A DNA stretch of 64,000 nt from Tistrella mobilis (GCF_039634785.1 NZ_JBBIAB010000002.1:1-64000); one strand, 5' to 3'. Counted from the first letter of the stretch, positions 52,369 to 62,098 are shown. Numbers and translations: made by a program. The notes: a model not told the origin generated them from the letters alone.

Positions 52369-53355
52369 ATGCGTTTCACCGGATTTGCCGCCATGGCCGC
52401 GGCCGCCCTGATTGCCGGCACCGCCCTTGTGGCGCCGGCCGCGGCCGAGGATCGCAAGGACTGGCCGTCGGAGATCACCATCGGCACCGCCAGCCAGGGC
52501 GGCACCTATTTCGTCTATGGCAACGGGCTTGCCGCCTTCATCGGCGAGGCGCTGAAGGTCAATGCCTCGGGCGAGGTGACCGGCGGCCCGGTCCAGAACG
52601 CGACCCTGGTCCAGACCGGCGAACATGCCATCGGGTTGATGACCATGGGCCCGGCGCGCGAGGCCTGGACGGGCAAGAGCGAGCTGGCGCCGGGGCTTGA
52701 GCACAGCGACCTTCGTGCCCTGTTCCCGATGTACATGACCCCCTTCCAGGGCATCGCCATGACGGGATCGGGCATCGGCAGCGTGACCGAACTGGGGGGC
52801 AAGCGGGTTGCGGTCGGCCCCGCCGGCGGCACGCCCGGCACCTATTGGCCGCGCTTCCTGGAAACGCTGGGGGTGAAGGCCGATGTGTCCTATGCCGGCG
52901 CATCCGATGCGGCGGGGCAGTTGAAGGACGGGCTGATCGACGGCTTCGTCTTCGCGGCCGGCGTGCCGATTTCGGCCTTCAGCCAGCTGGCGGCCGAGGC
53001 GGATGTGAAGATGTTCGGCTTCACCGATGCCGAACTGGCCCGCCTCCTTGAGGCCCATCCCGAGGTGAGCGCGCTGACCATCCCCGCCGGCACCTATCCG
53101 GGCCACGACGATCCGCAGAACACCGTGGCGATGTGGAACTTCGCCGTCGCCCATGCCGACATGCCCGACAGCCTGGCCTACGAGATCGTGAAGCTGGTGA
53201 TGGAGAACAACGACCGGATGCGCCAGATCCACGCCTCTGCCGCCGATACGGTGCTGGAGAATGTCGACAAGAACGGCTTCCTGCCCTTCCACCCGGGGGC
53301 GGTGCGCTATTACGAGGAAAAGGGTCTCGTCATCCGCGACGAGCTGAAGGGCTGA
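52369..53355 (+). CDS. TAXI family TRAP transporter solute-binding protein
   Basis: A 328-aa periplasmic protein. A signal peptide ends near AAA-ED. The TAXI fold has EITIGTASQGGTYFVYGNGLAAFIG, GPVQNATLVQTGEHAIGLM, LGGKRVAVGPAGGTPGTYW and a DGFVFAAGVPIS segment. The ATG at 52369 has GGGAGG 5 nt upstream. It delivers an unknown solute (family members bind glutamate-like compounds or other acids) to the fused permease encoded 106 bp downstream. Confidence 0.92.
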   Translation: MRFTGFAAMAAAALIAGTALVAPAAAEDRKDWPSEITIGTASQGGTYFVYGNGLAAFIGEALKVNASGEVTGGPVQNATLVQTGEHAIGLMTMGPAREAWTGKSELAPGLEHSDLRALFPMYMTPFQGIAMTGSGIGSVTELGGKRVAVGPAGGTPGTYWPRFLETLGVKADVSYAGASDAAGQLKDGLIDGFVFAAGVPISAFSQLAAEADVKMFGFTDAELARLLEAHPEVSALTIPAGTYPGHDDPQNTVAMWNFAVAHADMPDSLAYEIVKLVMENNDRMRQIHASAADTVLENVDKNGFLPFHPGAVRYYEEKGLVIRDELKG

Positions 53356-53461
53356 TCCCGAAGCAGGCCGGCGCCCGAAGCGGCCCGGATGCGGTGGCAT
53401 CCGGGCCTCCGGGGCACCTTAAGGCCGATGCAATTCTTTGGGAAAACAAGGGGGAAGCCCG

Positions 53462-55636
53462 ATGTCGTCATCCGCACCGATGGCGCCCGGCGGCGCCGAC
53501 AGCATCGCCGATGGGGTCGATGCCGAGGTGATTGCCGGCAATCAGCGCGTGTTCACCGGCCGGATGGGCCTGATCATCGCCGCTGCCTGCATTCTGTATA
53601 CCGGCATGCACATCTATTCGATGAACGTGCAGCCGATCGAGACCTGGGTCTATCGCCTGCTGCATGTGTCGGGCGGGCTGATGCTGGGCTTTCTGCTGTT
53701 CGCCTCCAGGCCGTTGCTCGACGCGCGCGAGGGGCCGGGGCCGCGCACGGCGCTGACCGAGCGGCTGCTGCTGGCGGCGGCCGCCGCGGGCATTCTGGTG
53801 GCGGCCGGCCAGCTGGCGGTCATGTTCCTGGCCGATGACCGGGTGGTGACCGGGGCGCCGGCCACGAAACATCTCTACAGCTTCGGCTATCCGCTGATCG
53901 CCGGCACCGGGCTCGCGCTGCTCGCATCCTGGATGGCGCCGGCGCGCGGGCGGGGGCGGCTTGGGGCGGCCGATACCCTGCTGGCGCTGGCGGCGGTGGT
54001 GGTCGGCGGCTACATCATCGGCCATGCGGATTTCCTGCGCATCCGCGCCCAGGTCTTCCCCCATGTCAACGACATGTGGGCGGCGGTGGCCGGCATCGTG
54101 CTGATCCTGGAACTGACCCGCCGCCTGGCCGGGCTGGCGCTGGTGGTGATCGTGGGCCTGTTCCTGGCCTATGGTTTCATCGGCCCCTGGCTGCCGGGGG
54201 TGCTGAACCATCGCGGCTATGCCCCCGGGCGGTTCTTCGCCTTCATCTACACCGATAACGGCATTCTGGGCCCGACCACCGCGATCTCGTCGACCTATAT
54301 CATCCTGTTCATCGCCTTTGCGGCCTTCCTGCAGGCGAGCCGGGTGGGCGAGTATTTCGTGAACTTCGCCTTCGCCGCCGCCGGTGCCATGCGCGGCGGG
54401 CCGGCCAAGGTGGCGGTCTTCGCCTCGGGGCTGATGGGCATGATCAACGGCACCTCGGCGGGCAATGTGGTCTCGACCGGGTCGCTGACCATTCCGTTGA
54501 TGAAGAAGGTGGGCTACCGCCCGCAGACCGCGGCGTCGGTCGAGGCGGCGGCCAGTTCCGGCGGCCAGATCATGCCGCCGATCATGGGCGCCGGCGCCTT
54601 CATCATGGCCGAGATCACCGGCATCCCCTATACCGAGATCGTGATCGCCGCCGCGATCCCGGCGCTGCTCTATTTCCTGTCGGTCTATTTCATGGTCGAC
54701 AAAGAGGCGCTGCGCAACGGCATGCAGGGCCTGCCGCGCGACCAGCTGCCGCGCTTTTCCGCCCTGGCCCGCCGGGCCTTCCTGTTCCTGCCGATCGTCA
54801 TCCTGGTGGTGGCGCTGTTCCTGGGCTATTCGGTGATCCGCGCCGGCACCGTCGCCATGGCGGCGGCGGCCGTGGTCAGCTGGTTCACCCCCCATCGCAT
54901 GCTGGTGCGCGAGGTGCTGTATGCGCTGGAACTGACGGCGCGGATGTCGCTGCAGCTGGTGGCGGTCTGTGCCGCGGCCGGCGTGATCGTCGGCGTGATC
55001 GCGCTCACCGGCATCGGCACCCGCTTCTCGTCGATGCTGCTGGGGCTGGCGGGGGAAAGCCAGTTCGTGGCGCTGGTCTTCGCCATGCTGATCTCGATCA
55101 TCCTGGGCATGGGCATGCCGACCACGGCGGCCTATGCGGTGGCGGCGGCGGTGATCGCGCCCGGGCTGATCCGCATGGGGATCGAGCCGCTGACCGCGCA
55201 TTTCTTCATCTTCTACTATGCGGTCATGTCGGCGATCACCCCGCCGGTGGCGCTCGCCTCTTATGCCGGCGCGGCGATCGCGCAGTCCGACCCGATGAAG
55301 ACCTCGGTCGAAAGCTTCAAGATCGGCCTTGCCGCCTTCATCGTGCCGTTCATCTTCTTCTACAACGCGCCGATGCTGATGCAGGGCAGCTGGTTCGAGG
55401 TGGCGCATGTCTTCGTCACCGCCACCATCGGCATCTATCTGCTGGCCTCGGGCGTGCAGGGCTGGCTGTTCGGCCGGCTTGCCTGGCCGCTGCGCATCAT
55501 CGCCATGGCGGCCGCCCTGGCCATGATCTCGGGCGGCTGGGTCTCGGACGCGATCGGCTTCGCCGCCGGCGCGGCCATCTTCCTGGTCCAGCGTGCCCGC
55601 CCCGCCGCCCCGACACCCGCCCGCCGCACCGGCTGA
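53462..55636 (+). CDS. fused TRAP transporter permease (4TM/12TM)
   Basis: A 724-aa membrane protein joining a DctQ-like 4-helix part (about 25-215) and a DctM-like 12-helix part, as usual with TAXI binding proteins. NGTSAGNVVSTGSLTIPLMKK, GGQIMPPIMGAGAFIMAEITG and MGMPTTAAYAVAAAVIAPGLI are DctM motifs. The start at ATG 53462 follows GGGGG; eight codons upstream are open but without a better site. It probably shares an operon and control by the DctBD-like pair with the TAXI gene. Confidence 0.92.
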   Translation: MSSSAPMAPGGADSIADGVDAEVIAGNQRVFTGRMGLIIAAACILYTGMHIYSMNVQPIETWVYRLLHVSGGLMLGFLLFASRPLLDAREGPGPRTALTERLLLAAAAAGILVAAGQLAVMFLADDRVVTGAPATKHLYSFGYPLIAGTGLALLASWMAPARGRGRLGAADTLLALAAVVVGGYIIGHADFLRIRAQVFPHVNDMWAAVAGIVLILELTRRLAGLALVVIVGLFLAYGFIGPWLPGVLNHRGYAPGRFFAFIYTDNGILGPTTAISSTYIILFIAFAAFLQASRVGEYFVNFAFAAAGAMRGGPAKVAVFASGLMGMINGTSAGNVVSTGSLTIPLMKKVGYRPQTAASVEAAASSGGQIMPPIMGAGAFIMAEITGIPYTEIVIAAAIPALLYFLSVYFMVDKEALRNGMQGLPRDQLPRFSALARRAFLFLPIVILVVALFLGYSVIRAGTVAMAAAAVVSWFTPHRMLVREVLYALELTARMSLQLVAVCAAAGVIVGVIALTGIGTRFSSMLLGLAGESQFVALVFAMLISIILGMGMPTTAAYAVAAAVIAPGLIRMGIEPLTAHFFIFYYAVMSAITPPVALASYAGAAIAQSDPMKTSVESFKIGLAAFIVPFIFFYNAPMLMQGSWFEVAHVFVTATIGIYLLASGVQGWLFGRLAWPLRIIAMAAALAMISGGWVSDAIGFAAGAAIFLVQRARPAAPTPARRTG

Positions 55637-55679
55637 GCCGCCTGCACGGGGGGTGAGACGAGACGGGGGTTGAGACGAT

Positions 55680-55713
55680 ACCGCCCGCAGCCGGGGTTCC
55701 GGGTGCGGGCGGT
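55680..55713. terminator. hairpin between convergent TRAP permease and TetR genes
   Basis: A 10-bp stem ACCGCCCGCA (55680-55689) pairs with TGCGGGCGGT (55704-55713). On the plus strand GTTCTGTTTC follows. It is placed to end the TRAP transcript and may work for both directions. Confidence 0.6.
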
Positions 55714-55730
55714 GTTCTGTTTCGGGGCCC

Positions 55731-56417
55731 TCACCCCGCCGGCGGCACCTCGTCCCCCCACAGCTCGGGCCGGGCGATCACCCGGGCGCGGAAGGCCGCT
55801 TCGGCTTCGGGGGTCAGCGGCCGGTCGGTATAGGTCTGATAGTAGATCGGCAGCAGCGACAGGCGGACCGACATCGGCTCGCGCACGTCGAGGGCGTAAT
55901 AGCCCATCTGGATGAAATAGAAATTCCGCGCCCGGATCTCGGCCTGGCCGGCGTCGAAGCCGTGGCGGGTGTACATGTCGACCAGGGCCGCGAGGCGGGT
56001 CTGGTCGGCGGCGCGGATGGTGTCCTGGATGGCCGGCATGCCGCGCGCCCAGTCGCGCACCGCGAAATCGAGCCGGGGGTCGAACTGCCCCGGATCCAGC
56101 CAGATCTCGAACAGCGCCAGAATGCAGGCTTCCAGCGTCGGCCCCGCCATGGCCGCGCGCTGGATCGCATCGGTGTTCTTCCGGTTCCAGACCTCCAGCA
56201 TCGCATCCAGCAGCGCCGCCCGATCCTGGAAATGCCAGTAAAAGCTGCCGCGGGTCACCCCCAGCCCGTCGGCGAGCCGGGTGATGCGCACCGCATCGAC
56301 CCCGCTTTCCACCAGCACCTGCAGCGCCTTTTCGAGCCAGTCCGCCCGGGTCAGGCGCGGCGCGCGCGCATCGTCTTCGGGCATGCTCACCTGCTCGATC
56401 AGCCGGCGGTTCGTCAT
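55731..56417 (-). CDS. TetR family transcriptional regulator
   Basis: A 228-aa repressor. The N-terminal helix-turn-helix is in VRITRLADGLGVTRGSFYWHFQDRAALLDAM, and the C-terminal ligand domain has no recognised subgroup motif. The ATG at 56417 has GGAG 5 nt upstream; the longer ATG at 56429 would add METS. The palindrome ATACAG-GT-CTGTAT lies right at its start, so it probably represses itself and the divergent cupin/oxidoreductase operon. Confidence 0.88.
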   Translation of the reverse strand: MTNRRLIEQVSMPEDDARAPRLTRADWLEKALQVLVESGVDAVRITRLADGLGVTRGSFYWHFQDRAALLDAMLEVWNRKNTDAIQRAAMAGPTLEACILALFEIWLDPGQFDPRLDFAVRDWARGMPAIQDTIRAADQTRLAALVDMYTRHGFDAGQAEIRARNFYFIQMGYYALDVREPMSVRLSLLPIYYQTYTDRPLTPEAEAAFRARVIARPELWGDEVPPAG

Positions 56418-56427
56418 TGACGTCTCC

Positions 56428-56441
56428 ATACAGGTCTGTAT
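56428..56441. promoter_or_regulatory. TetR operator
   Basis: ATACAG (56428-56433) and CTGTAT (56436-56441) are perfect inverted arms around GT, directly upstream of the TetR start and facing the cupin gene promoter. Confidence 0.65.
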
Positions 56442-56562
56442 TGTTCAAGACATAAGTGTACGGTGTCGGGCGCTCTCTGGCCAGAGTCTCCACAGCGAAG
56501 ACGTGGCACCACAACGAAGACGTGACACCACAGCAAAGACGGCAACCGGGGGGAAGAGAGAG

Positions 56563-56955
56563 ATGACGGTGCAGGCGAAATCGCCGCCCAGGGTGATGCG
56601 GTTCGACGGGTTGAGCTTCGAGCCCCGCTTCGCCTTCCCCGAGATGGCCCGCGTGGTGGAAGTGGCGGGGGCGGAAGACGGCAGCGCGCTTGCCGGCGGC
56701 TTCGCGCGCTTCACCGGCGCCCGGATCGCGTGGCAGCTGCGCTATGACGAACTGATCCTGGTGCTCGACGGCCGGCTTGTGGTCGAAACCGCGGATGGCC
56801 GGCTGGAGGCCGGGCCCATGGATACGATCTGGCTGCCGGCCGGCACCGACCTGGTCTACAGCTCGGAGAACGCGCTGGTCTGGTACTGCCTGCAGCCGGC
56901 CGGCTGGTCACGGGATACGGATGCCGCAGGGAGTGGGGCAGGGGGCGGGGCATGA
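56563..56955 (+). CDS. cupin protein, EutQ-like
   Basis: A 130-aa single-domain cupin. WQLRYDELILVLDGRLVVETADGRLEAGPMDTIWLPAGTDLVYSS carries the two cupin motifs with few His, as in EutQ-type ethanolamine-utilisation proteins. The role is unknown; the ATGA overlap with the FAD oxidoreductase suggests a joint step in amine or amino-acid breakdown. GGGGGAAG lies upstream of the ATG. Confidence 0.8.
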   Translation: MTVQAKSPPRVMRFDGLSFEPRFAFPEMARVVEVAGAEDGSALAGGFARFTGARIAWQLRYDELILVLDGRLVVETADGRLEAGPMDTIWLPAGTDLVYSSENALVWYCLQPAGWSRDTDAAGSGAGGGA

Positions 56956-58271
56956 CCGCCATCACCCTGCTGCCCCAGAACGACCGCACGAACGGCTGGA
57001 GCGCCGACCTGCCGCCGCGCCGGCCGAAGCCGCCGCTCGACCGCGACGTCACCGCCGATGTCGTGGTGATCGGGGCCGGTTTCGCCGGGCTCGGCGCCGC
57101 GCGCCGGCTGGCGGAACTCAGGCCGGATGCGAAGATCGTGGTGCTGGAAGCGGGCCGGCTGGGCGAGGGCGCCTCGGGCCGCAATTCGGGCTTTGCGATC
57201 GACCTGCCGCACAATGTCGGCTCGTCGCTGGAAGAACTGGCCAAGGGCCAGGCCTATAAACGCCTCGCCCGCGCCGGCATCGCCTCGCTCAAAGACACGA
57301 TCACCCGCCACGGCATCGCTTGCGACTGGAGCGAGGACGGCAAATACCACACCGCCTCGTCGGATCGCGGGGCGGACGAGGTGCTGCGGCCGACGGTCGA
57401 AGAACTCACCCGGTTGGGGGAGCCCCATGAATGGCTGGACCGCGCGGCGACCGCCCGCCGGCTCGGCACCCGCCATTTCGCCGCCGCGGTCTTCACCCCC
57501 GGCACGGTGCTGGTCAATCCGGCGGCGCTGACCCGCGGCTTGGGCGACAACCTGCCCGAGAATGTCGATCTTTATGAAGGCACCCCGGTTGTGGATGCCG
57601 CGTTCGGGGCGAGTGTGGTGCTGAAAACCCCCGGCGGCACGGTGCGCGCGCCCAAGGCCATTCTGGCGGTGAACGGGCTGGCGATGCGCTTCGGCTTCTG
57701 GAGGGGCCGGCTGCTCAACTTCGCCGCCCATGCCAGCCTGAGCCGGCGGCTGACCGCGGCCGAACAGGCGGCGCTGGGCGATATCGCGCCCTGGGGATCA
57801 ACCCCCGCCAATGCCTTTGCCGGCATCACCATGCGCTATACCAACGACCGGCGGATCCTGATCCGGCAGAACATCCATTACTGCCCGGGTCTGCGCCAGT
57901 CCGATGCCCGCCGCGCGCTGATCCGCGCCAATCATCAACGCCTGTTCGACCGGCGGTTCCCGATGCTGAAGGGCGTGCAGATGGAGCACACCTGGACCGG
58001 CTTCATCTGCCTGTCGCGCAACGGCGCCCCCGGCTTCGGCCAGGTGGCCCCCAATGTCTGGAGCGCCGTCTGCCAGAACGCGGTCGGCATCGCCAAGGGC
58101 ACGATCAGCGGCCGGCTGGCGGCCGCCATGGCGCTGGGCGAGGACGAACCGCTGATCGCGGACATGGTGAGCCTCGGCACCCCCAGCCGCGTGCCGCCGC
58201 GCCCCTTCCTCGACATCGGCGTGCGGTCGCGCTTCGCGCTCGAAATCTTTGCCAATCGTCACGAGGCCTGA
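56952..58271 (+). CDS. FAD-dependent amine/amino-acid oxidoreductase (DAO family)
   Basis: A 439-aa flavoprotein. ADVVVIGAGFAGLGAARRLAEL is the dinucleotide-binding motif (about 36-57), and LEAGRLGEGASGRNSGFAIDLPHN is the second FAD-contacting segment typical of gamma-glutamylputrescine oxidase-like and other DadA-type enzymes. The HTWTGFICLSRNGAPGFGQVAPNVW region is near the flavin isoalloxazine. It oxidises the C-N bond of an amine or imino acid; the substrate is probably imported by the TRAP system 0.4 kb downstream. Confidence 0.88.
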   Translation: MTAITLLPQNDRTNGWSADLPPRRPKPPLDRDVTADVVVIGAGFAGLGAARRLAELRPDAKIVVLEAGRLGEGASGRNSGFAIDLPHNVGSSLEELAKGQAYKRLARAGIASLKDTITRHGIACDWSEDGKYHTASSDRGADEVLRPTVEELTRLGEPHEWLDRAATARRLGTRHFAAAVFTPGTVLVNPAALTRGLGDNLPENVDLYEGTPVVDAAFGASVVLKTPGGTVRAPKAILAVNGLAMRFGFWRGRLLNFAAHASLSRRLTAAEQAALGDIAPWGSTPANAFAGITMRYTNDRRILIRQNIHYCPGLRQSDARRALIRANHQRLFDRRFPMLKGVQMEHTWTGFICLSRNGAPGFGQVAPNVWSAVCQNAVGIAKGTISGRLAAAMALGEDEPLIADMVSLGTPSRVPPRPFLDIGVRSRFALEIFANRHEA

Positions 58272-58684
58272 GGCTGTGATTGCCTGCGCGCCCTGGACGA
58301 TGCGTCTTTACAAGACCTGCGCCGTCGATCACCAGCACTTTGCGGCAGATCCAGGCCTTCTGGCAGTCTTCACGCGGACAGGAACCTGGATCCCCGCCTT
58401 CGCGGGGATGACGGTATAGAGGATGTACACAGGTTGGCCGGTGCAGAAGCTGACAGGAGCGGGGGTTGAGAACATGGCATGGGCGCCGGACCCTGGGCCG
58501 GATACTGTCGATGTCCTGAGGGGTCACCGATGTTCTTTGCGCAACACCCACCACCGTCATCCAGGACGTCGGCAGGTGCGGGGCGGGAGAGGGGAGCCCG
58601 AGACCGGCAGTCGACGGCGTTGACCATCCACACAAAGACGATCCGCAACAGGATCGCATCCATGTGATCAGGGAGGATACCCGC
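58272..58684. other. intergenic region with REP-like repeat
   Basis: It holds no gene. The only structure seen is the REP-like repeat at 58385-58412 and GGAGG before the DctP start. Confidence 0.6.
58385..58412. repeat. REP-like palindromic repeat, complete copy
   Basis: Identical over 28 bp to the copy at 23173-23200 (same orientation), with stem ATCCCCGC/GCGGGGAT. Unlike the copy at 21896/23072 it is not interrupted. Confidence 0.85.
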
Positions 58685-59704
58685 ATGACCATCAGGACGA
58701 TGCTGGCCACGAGGACGATGCTGGCCGGCGGCGCATTGCTTGCGCTGGCCGCGACCGGGCTTGCCGCAGCGCCCGCCCGGGCGGTGACGCTGAAGCTTGC
58801 GACCGATTCCGGGGCCAAGGGCTCGGATGCCGGCAATGCGATCGAGGCCTGGGCCGAGAAGATCAAGGCCGGCACCAAGGGGGAGGTCGATGTCCAGGTC
58901 TTCTATCAGAACGAACTGGGCGGCCAGCAGGAAGTCTTCGACCTGCTGATGGCCGGCGATGTCGATCTGATGCTGAACTGGCCGATGACCTCTTACGATC
59001 AGCGGATTTCGCTGATCTACACGCCCTATATGTTCACCGACTGGCCCGAGGCGCTGAAGGCCTATGGGCCGGGCGGCTGGCTCCACGCGGCCCTGGGCGA
59101 CATCTATGGCGATATCGGGCTGCGCTTCCTGGGCGCCTGGCCCGAGGGCTTCAACGGCGTCGCCACCCGCGGCGGCCATGCCACCACGATCGAGGCCGCG
59201 AAGGCGTTCAAGGTGCGGGTGCCGCCGGTATCGCCCTTCACCGAGACCGTGGCGGCGATGGGTTATCAGACCGCGACCGTCGATTGGGGTGAGCTGTATT
59301 CCGCCATCCAGACCGGCGTGGTCGACGGCGAGGCGGCCAATGTCATCTTCTACGACGTCACCTATTTCGGCGATGTGCTGACCGATTACGTCCACACCCG
59401 CCAGCAGTTCCTGACCGGCATCCTGACCGCGAACGAGGAAAGCTGGCAGGAGCTGACGCCGGCACAGCAGACCGTGGTGGCAGAGGCCGCGCGTCAGGTG
59501 ATGGTGGCGCAGTTCGATGCGGCGAAGGCGGCGGACGAGGGCCATGTGGCGGCGTGGAAAAAGCTCGGCCATGCCTATGTCGAACCCTCGGCCGAAGAGC
59601 TGGCGGCCCTGACCAAAGCGGTGCGCGCCGCCGTCTGGCCGGGCATGGAAAAGGTGCTGGGGCCCGAGCTGATGGCCCGGGTGCGCGCGCAGACCGGCAA
59701 CTGA
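58685..59704 (+). CDS. TRAP transporter substrate-binding protein (DctP type)
   Basis: A 339-aa periplasmic protein. The signal peptide ends near ARA-VT. VTLKLATDSGAKGSDAGNAIEAWAEKI, VFYQNELGGQQEVFDLLMAGDVDLM and FKVRVPPVSPFTETVAAMG (Arg in place for the substrate carboxylate) are DctP features. GGAGG stands 8 nt before the ATG. It opens a dctPQM operon that follows the FAD oxidoreductase. Confidence 0.92.
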   Translation: MTIRTMLATRTMLAGGALLALAATGLAAAPARAVTLKLATDSGAKGSDAGNAIEAWAEKIKAGTKGEVDVQVFYQNELGGQQEVFDLLMAGDVDLMLNWPMTSYDQRISLIYTPYMFTDWPEALKAYGPGGWLHAALGDIYGDIGLRFLGAWPEGFNGVATRGGHATTIEAAKAFKVRVPPVSPFTETVAAMGYQTATVDWGELYSAIQTGVVDGEAANVIFYDVTYFGDVLTDYVHTRQQFLTGILTANEESWQELTPAQQTVVAEAARQVMVAQFDAAKAADEGHVAAWKKLGHAYVEPSAEELAALTKAVRAAVWPGMEKVLGPELMARVRAQTGN

Positions 59705-59765
59705 CATCAAGCGCCATCTCGCCCGATCGGCCCCGTCCTGCCCGTCGTCTCCGGGGGTTAAGCCC

Positions 59766-60272
59766 GTGATCACCTTCCTCGCTGCGCTGGACGGGGCCTT
59801 CGCCCGCGTCCTCAACCTGCTCGTGCTGGTCACCAGCCTTGTCGTCACCGCCGCCCTGGTGCTGCTGGTGACGGCACGGGCCGGGTTCGACCTGCCGCTG
59901 ACCGGCATGCACGAGGCCAGCATGCTGGCCGCCATGTGGCTCTACATGGCAGGCGCCACACTCGCCACCCGCAATGGCCGCCATCTGACGGTCGATTTCC
60001 TGGCGACCGGCCTGACCGGCCGGCGGGCGCGGGCGATCCACGGGCTGATCATCGCCGCGATCACCGCGGTGGTGGCGGGGCTGTTCTGCTTCTGGGTGTG
60101 GAAGATGTTCGCCTGGGGCCTGAAACGCCCGCAGACCATCCCGGTGCTGGGCCTGCCGCTCTGGCTGGCCCAGGCACCGCTGGCGCTGGCCGCCGTCACC
60201 GCCGTGCTTTATGCGCTGCGCGACATGGCGCGTGCCGTCCTGGCCCTGGCCGGACGGGGGGAGGGTGGCTGA
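59766..60272 (+). CDS. TRAP transporter small permease (DctQ type)
   Basis: A 168-aa protein with four membrane helices (about 14-36, 48-65, 88-110, 128-150) and the HEASMLAAMWLYMAGATLATRNGRHLTVDF motif. It starts at GTG 59766 and is followed one base later by the DctM start. Confidence 0.9.
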   Translation: MITFLAALDGAFARVLNLLVLVTSLVVTAALVLLVTARAGFDLPLTGMHEASMLAAMWLYMAGATLATRNGRHLTVDFLATGLTGRRARAIHGLIIAAITAVVAGLFCFWVWKMFAWGLKRPQTIPVLGLPLWLAQAPLALAAVTAVLYALRDMARAVLALAGRGEGG

Positions 60273-60273
60273 G

Positions 60274-61563
60274 ATGGACGCGCTCGCAGCCCTTCTGCTT
60301 CTGCTGGTCCTGCTCGGCATCGGCCTGCCGGTGGCCTGGTCCTTCGCAGCGGTGGTGGCGGCGCTCGCCGTCATCTACGACGCCAATTTCAACACCCTGA
60401 TGCTGCAGGGCTTCCGCTCGCTCGACGGCGTCATCCTGCTGGCCCTGCCGCTTTTCGTGCTGGCGGGTTATCTGATGCAGTCGGGCGGCATCGCCGACCG
60501 GCTGGTCGCCTTCATCGAACTGCTGGTCGGCCGCCGCCGCGGCGGCATGGGCAGCGCCATGGTGGTGACCTCGGGCGTGTTCGGCGCGATGGCCGGCACC
60601 GCGACCGCGGCGGTGGCCGCCATCGGCACGCTGATGATCGACCCGATGGAAAAGCGGGGCTATTCCCGCGGCTATGCCGCGGCCCTGCTCGGCATTTCGT
60701 CGCTGCTGGGCATCCTGATCCCGCCCTCGATCACCATGATCCTGTTCGCGGTGGCGACCCAGCAATCGGTCGCGGCCTGTTTTGCGGCGTCGATCGTGCC
60801 GGGGCTGCTGTTGATGGTGGGGTTGATCCTGTTCAACCGCAGCCAGATCGGCCGGCATATCCACGAGATCCGCAGCGATCGCCGGCAAAGCCCGGCCGAA
60901 AAGCTGGGCGTGTCGGTCCGCGCCCTGCCGGCGCTGTCGATGCCGGCGATCATCATCGGCGGCATCTATGGCGGGCTGTTCACCCCCACCGAAGCCGCAG
61001 CCTTCGCGGTGCTGGCCGCCGTGCTGATCGGCCTTTTCGTCTATCGCGACATGACGCCGGCAAAGCTCCGCCAGGCGACCATCGATGCGGCCGAGACCAC
61101 CGGATCGATCATCATCATCCTGCTCTTCTCGTTCATCATCGGCCGGATGCTGGTCGCCGGCCGGGTGCCGCAGGATCTGGCGGCGCTGGTCGCCTCGGTG
61201 GTGTCGGATCCGGTGATGATCATGATCATCGTGAACCTCTTCCTGATCCTGGTCGGCGCGCTGATCGACGACGTGTCGATCACGGTGGTGATCGCACCGC
61301 TGCTGCTGCCGCTGATGGTCTCGGTCGATGTCCACCCGGTGCATTTCGCCGCCATCGTCGGCACCTCGGTGGTGATCGGCGCCAACAGCCCGCCGATGGC
61401 GCCGCTGCTGTTCATGGCCTGCCGGATCGGCGGGGTTTCGGCCCAGCACGCCGTGGGGCCGGCGCTCAGGATGATGGCCTGGGTGGCGCTGCCGGTGCTG
61501 CTGCTGACCAGCTTCGTCCCCACCCTGTCGCTCAGCCTGCCGCGCTGGCTGGGGCTGCTCTGA
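60274..61563 (+). CDS. TRAP transporter large permease (DctM type)
   Basis: A 429-aa permease of about 12 helices. SGVFGAMAGTATAAVAAIGTLMIDPM, ISSLLGILIPPSITMILFAVATQQS and GGIYGGLFTPTEAAAFAVL are DctM motifs. GGGGGGAGG lies before the start. It ends convergently with the MarR gene, 19 bp away. Confidence 0.92.
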   Translation: MDALAALLLLLVLLGIGLPVAWSFAAVVAALAVIYDANFNTLMLQGFRSLDGVILLALPLFVLAGYLMQSGGIADRLVAFIELLVGRRRGGMGSAMVVTSGVFGAMAGTATAAVAAIGTLMIDPMEKRGYSRGYAAALLGISSLLGILIPPSITMILFAVATQQSVAACFAASIVPGLLLMVGLILFNRSQIGRHIHEIRSDRRQSPAEKLGVSVRALPALSMPAIIIGGIYGGLFTPTEAAAFAVLAAVLIGLFVYRDMTPAKLRQATIDAAETTGSIIIILLFSFIIGRMLVAGRVPQDLAALVASVVSDPVMIMIIVNLFLILVGALIDDVSITVVIAPLLLPLMVSVDVHPVHFAAIVGTSVVIGANSPPMAPLLFMACRIGGVSAQHAVGPALRMMAWVALPVLLLTSFVPTLSLSLPRWLGLL

Positions 61564-61582
61564 GCGGCGTTTCCGCATTGGA

Positions 61583-62062
61583 TCAGGCGGGGTCGCCCGC
61601 CGCCCCGCCATCGCGCTCCAGCCGGTTGCGCAGCGCCGTCATCACCCGCCAGGCGGTTCGCAGCTCGTCCAGGGTCAACCCCTCGGCCAGGGCGTCGATC
61701 TGCGGATCGTACAGGCGGAGCGCCTGGTCATAAACCGCGCGGCCGCGGGGGGTGAGCACCACCAGCTGCGCGCGCTTGTGATGGGGGTTGGGCGCGAAGG
61801 CGACGATGCCCTCTTTCGCCAGATCATTGACGATCCGCTGCACGTTCTGGCGGTTGGCGCCCAGATCGCGGGCCAGCCAGGCCACCGGCTGGGGCCGGTC
61901 GGCATAGACGATCGCGCCCAGAATCTGCCAGCGCGCGCTGGTCAGCCCCAGCGGCGCCACCAGCCGATCGCCCCAGGCGAGCGTCAGATTGTTCACCCGG
62001 AACAAAGCCAGGATCAGATCGGTCAGGGCCGTGGCCCTGGCGGCATGCTGGTCATCGGACAT
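61583..62062 (-). CDS. MarR family transcriptional regulator
   Basis: A 159-aa winged-helix protein. LTSARWQILGAIVYADRPQPVAWLARDLGANRQNVQRIVNDLAKEGIV is the DNA-binding part and the AFAPNPHHKRAQLVVLTPRGRAVYD wing follows. A 22-bp perfect palindrome 37 bp upstream is its probable operator, shared with the divergent membrane-protein gene at 62204. Confidence 0.9.
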   Translation of the reverse strand: MSDDQHAARATALTDLILALFRVNNLTLAWGDRLVAPLGLTSARWQILGAIVYADRPQPVAWLARDLGANRQNVQRIVNDLAKEGIVAFAPNPHHKRAQLVVLTPRGRAVYDQALRLYDPQIDALAEGLTLDELRTAWRVMTALRNRLERDGGAAGDPA

Positions 62063-62098
62063 GCGTCATCCTGCGAGCTGATTGACACTTTGCGCATT

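Noticed and set aside
53468-55408. A 646-codon minus-strand frame
   Set aside because: It mirrors the fused TRAP permease and has shadow composition (Arg/His/Asp-rich), with no domain.
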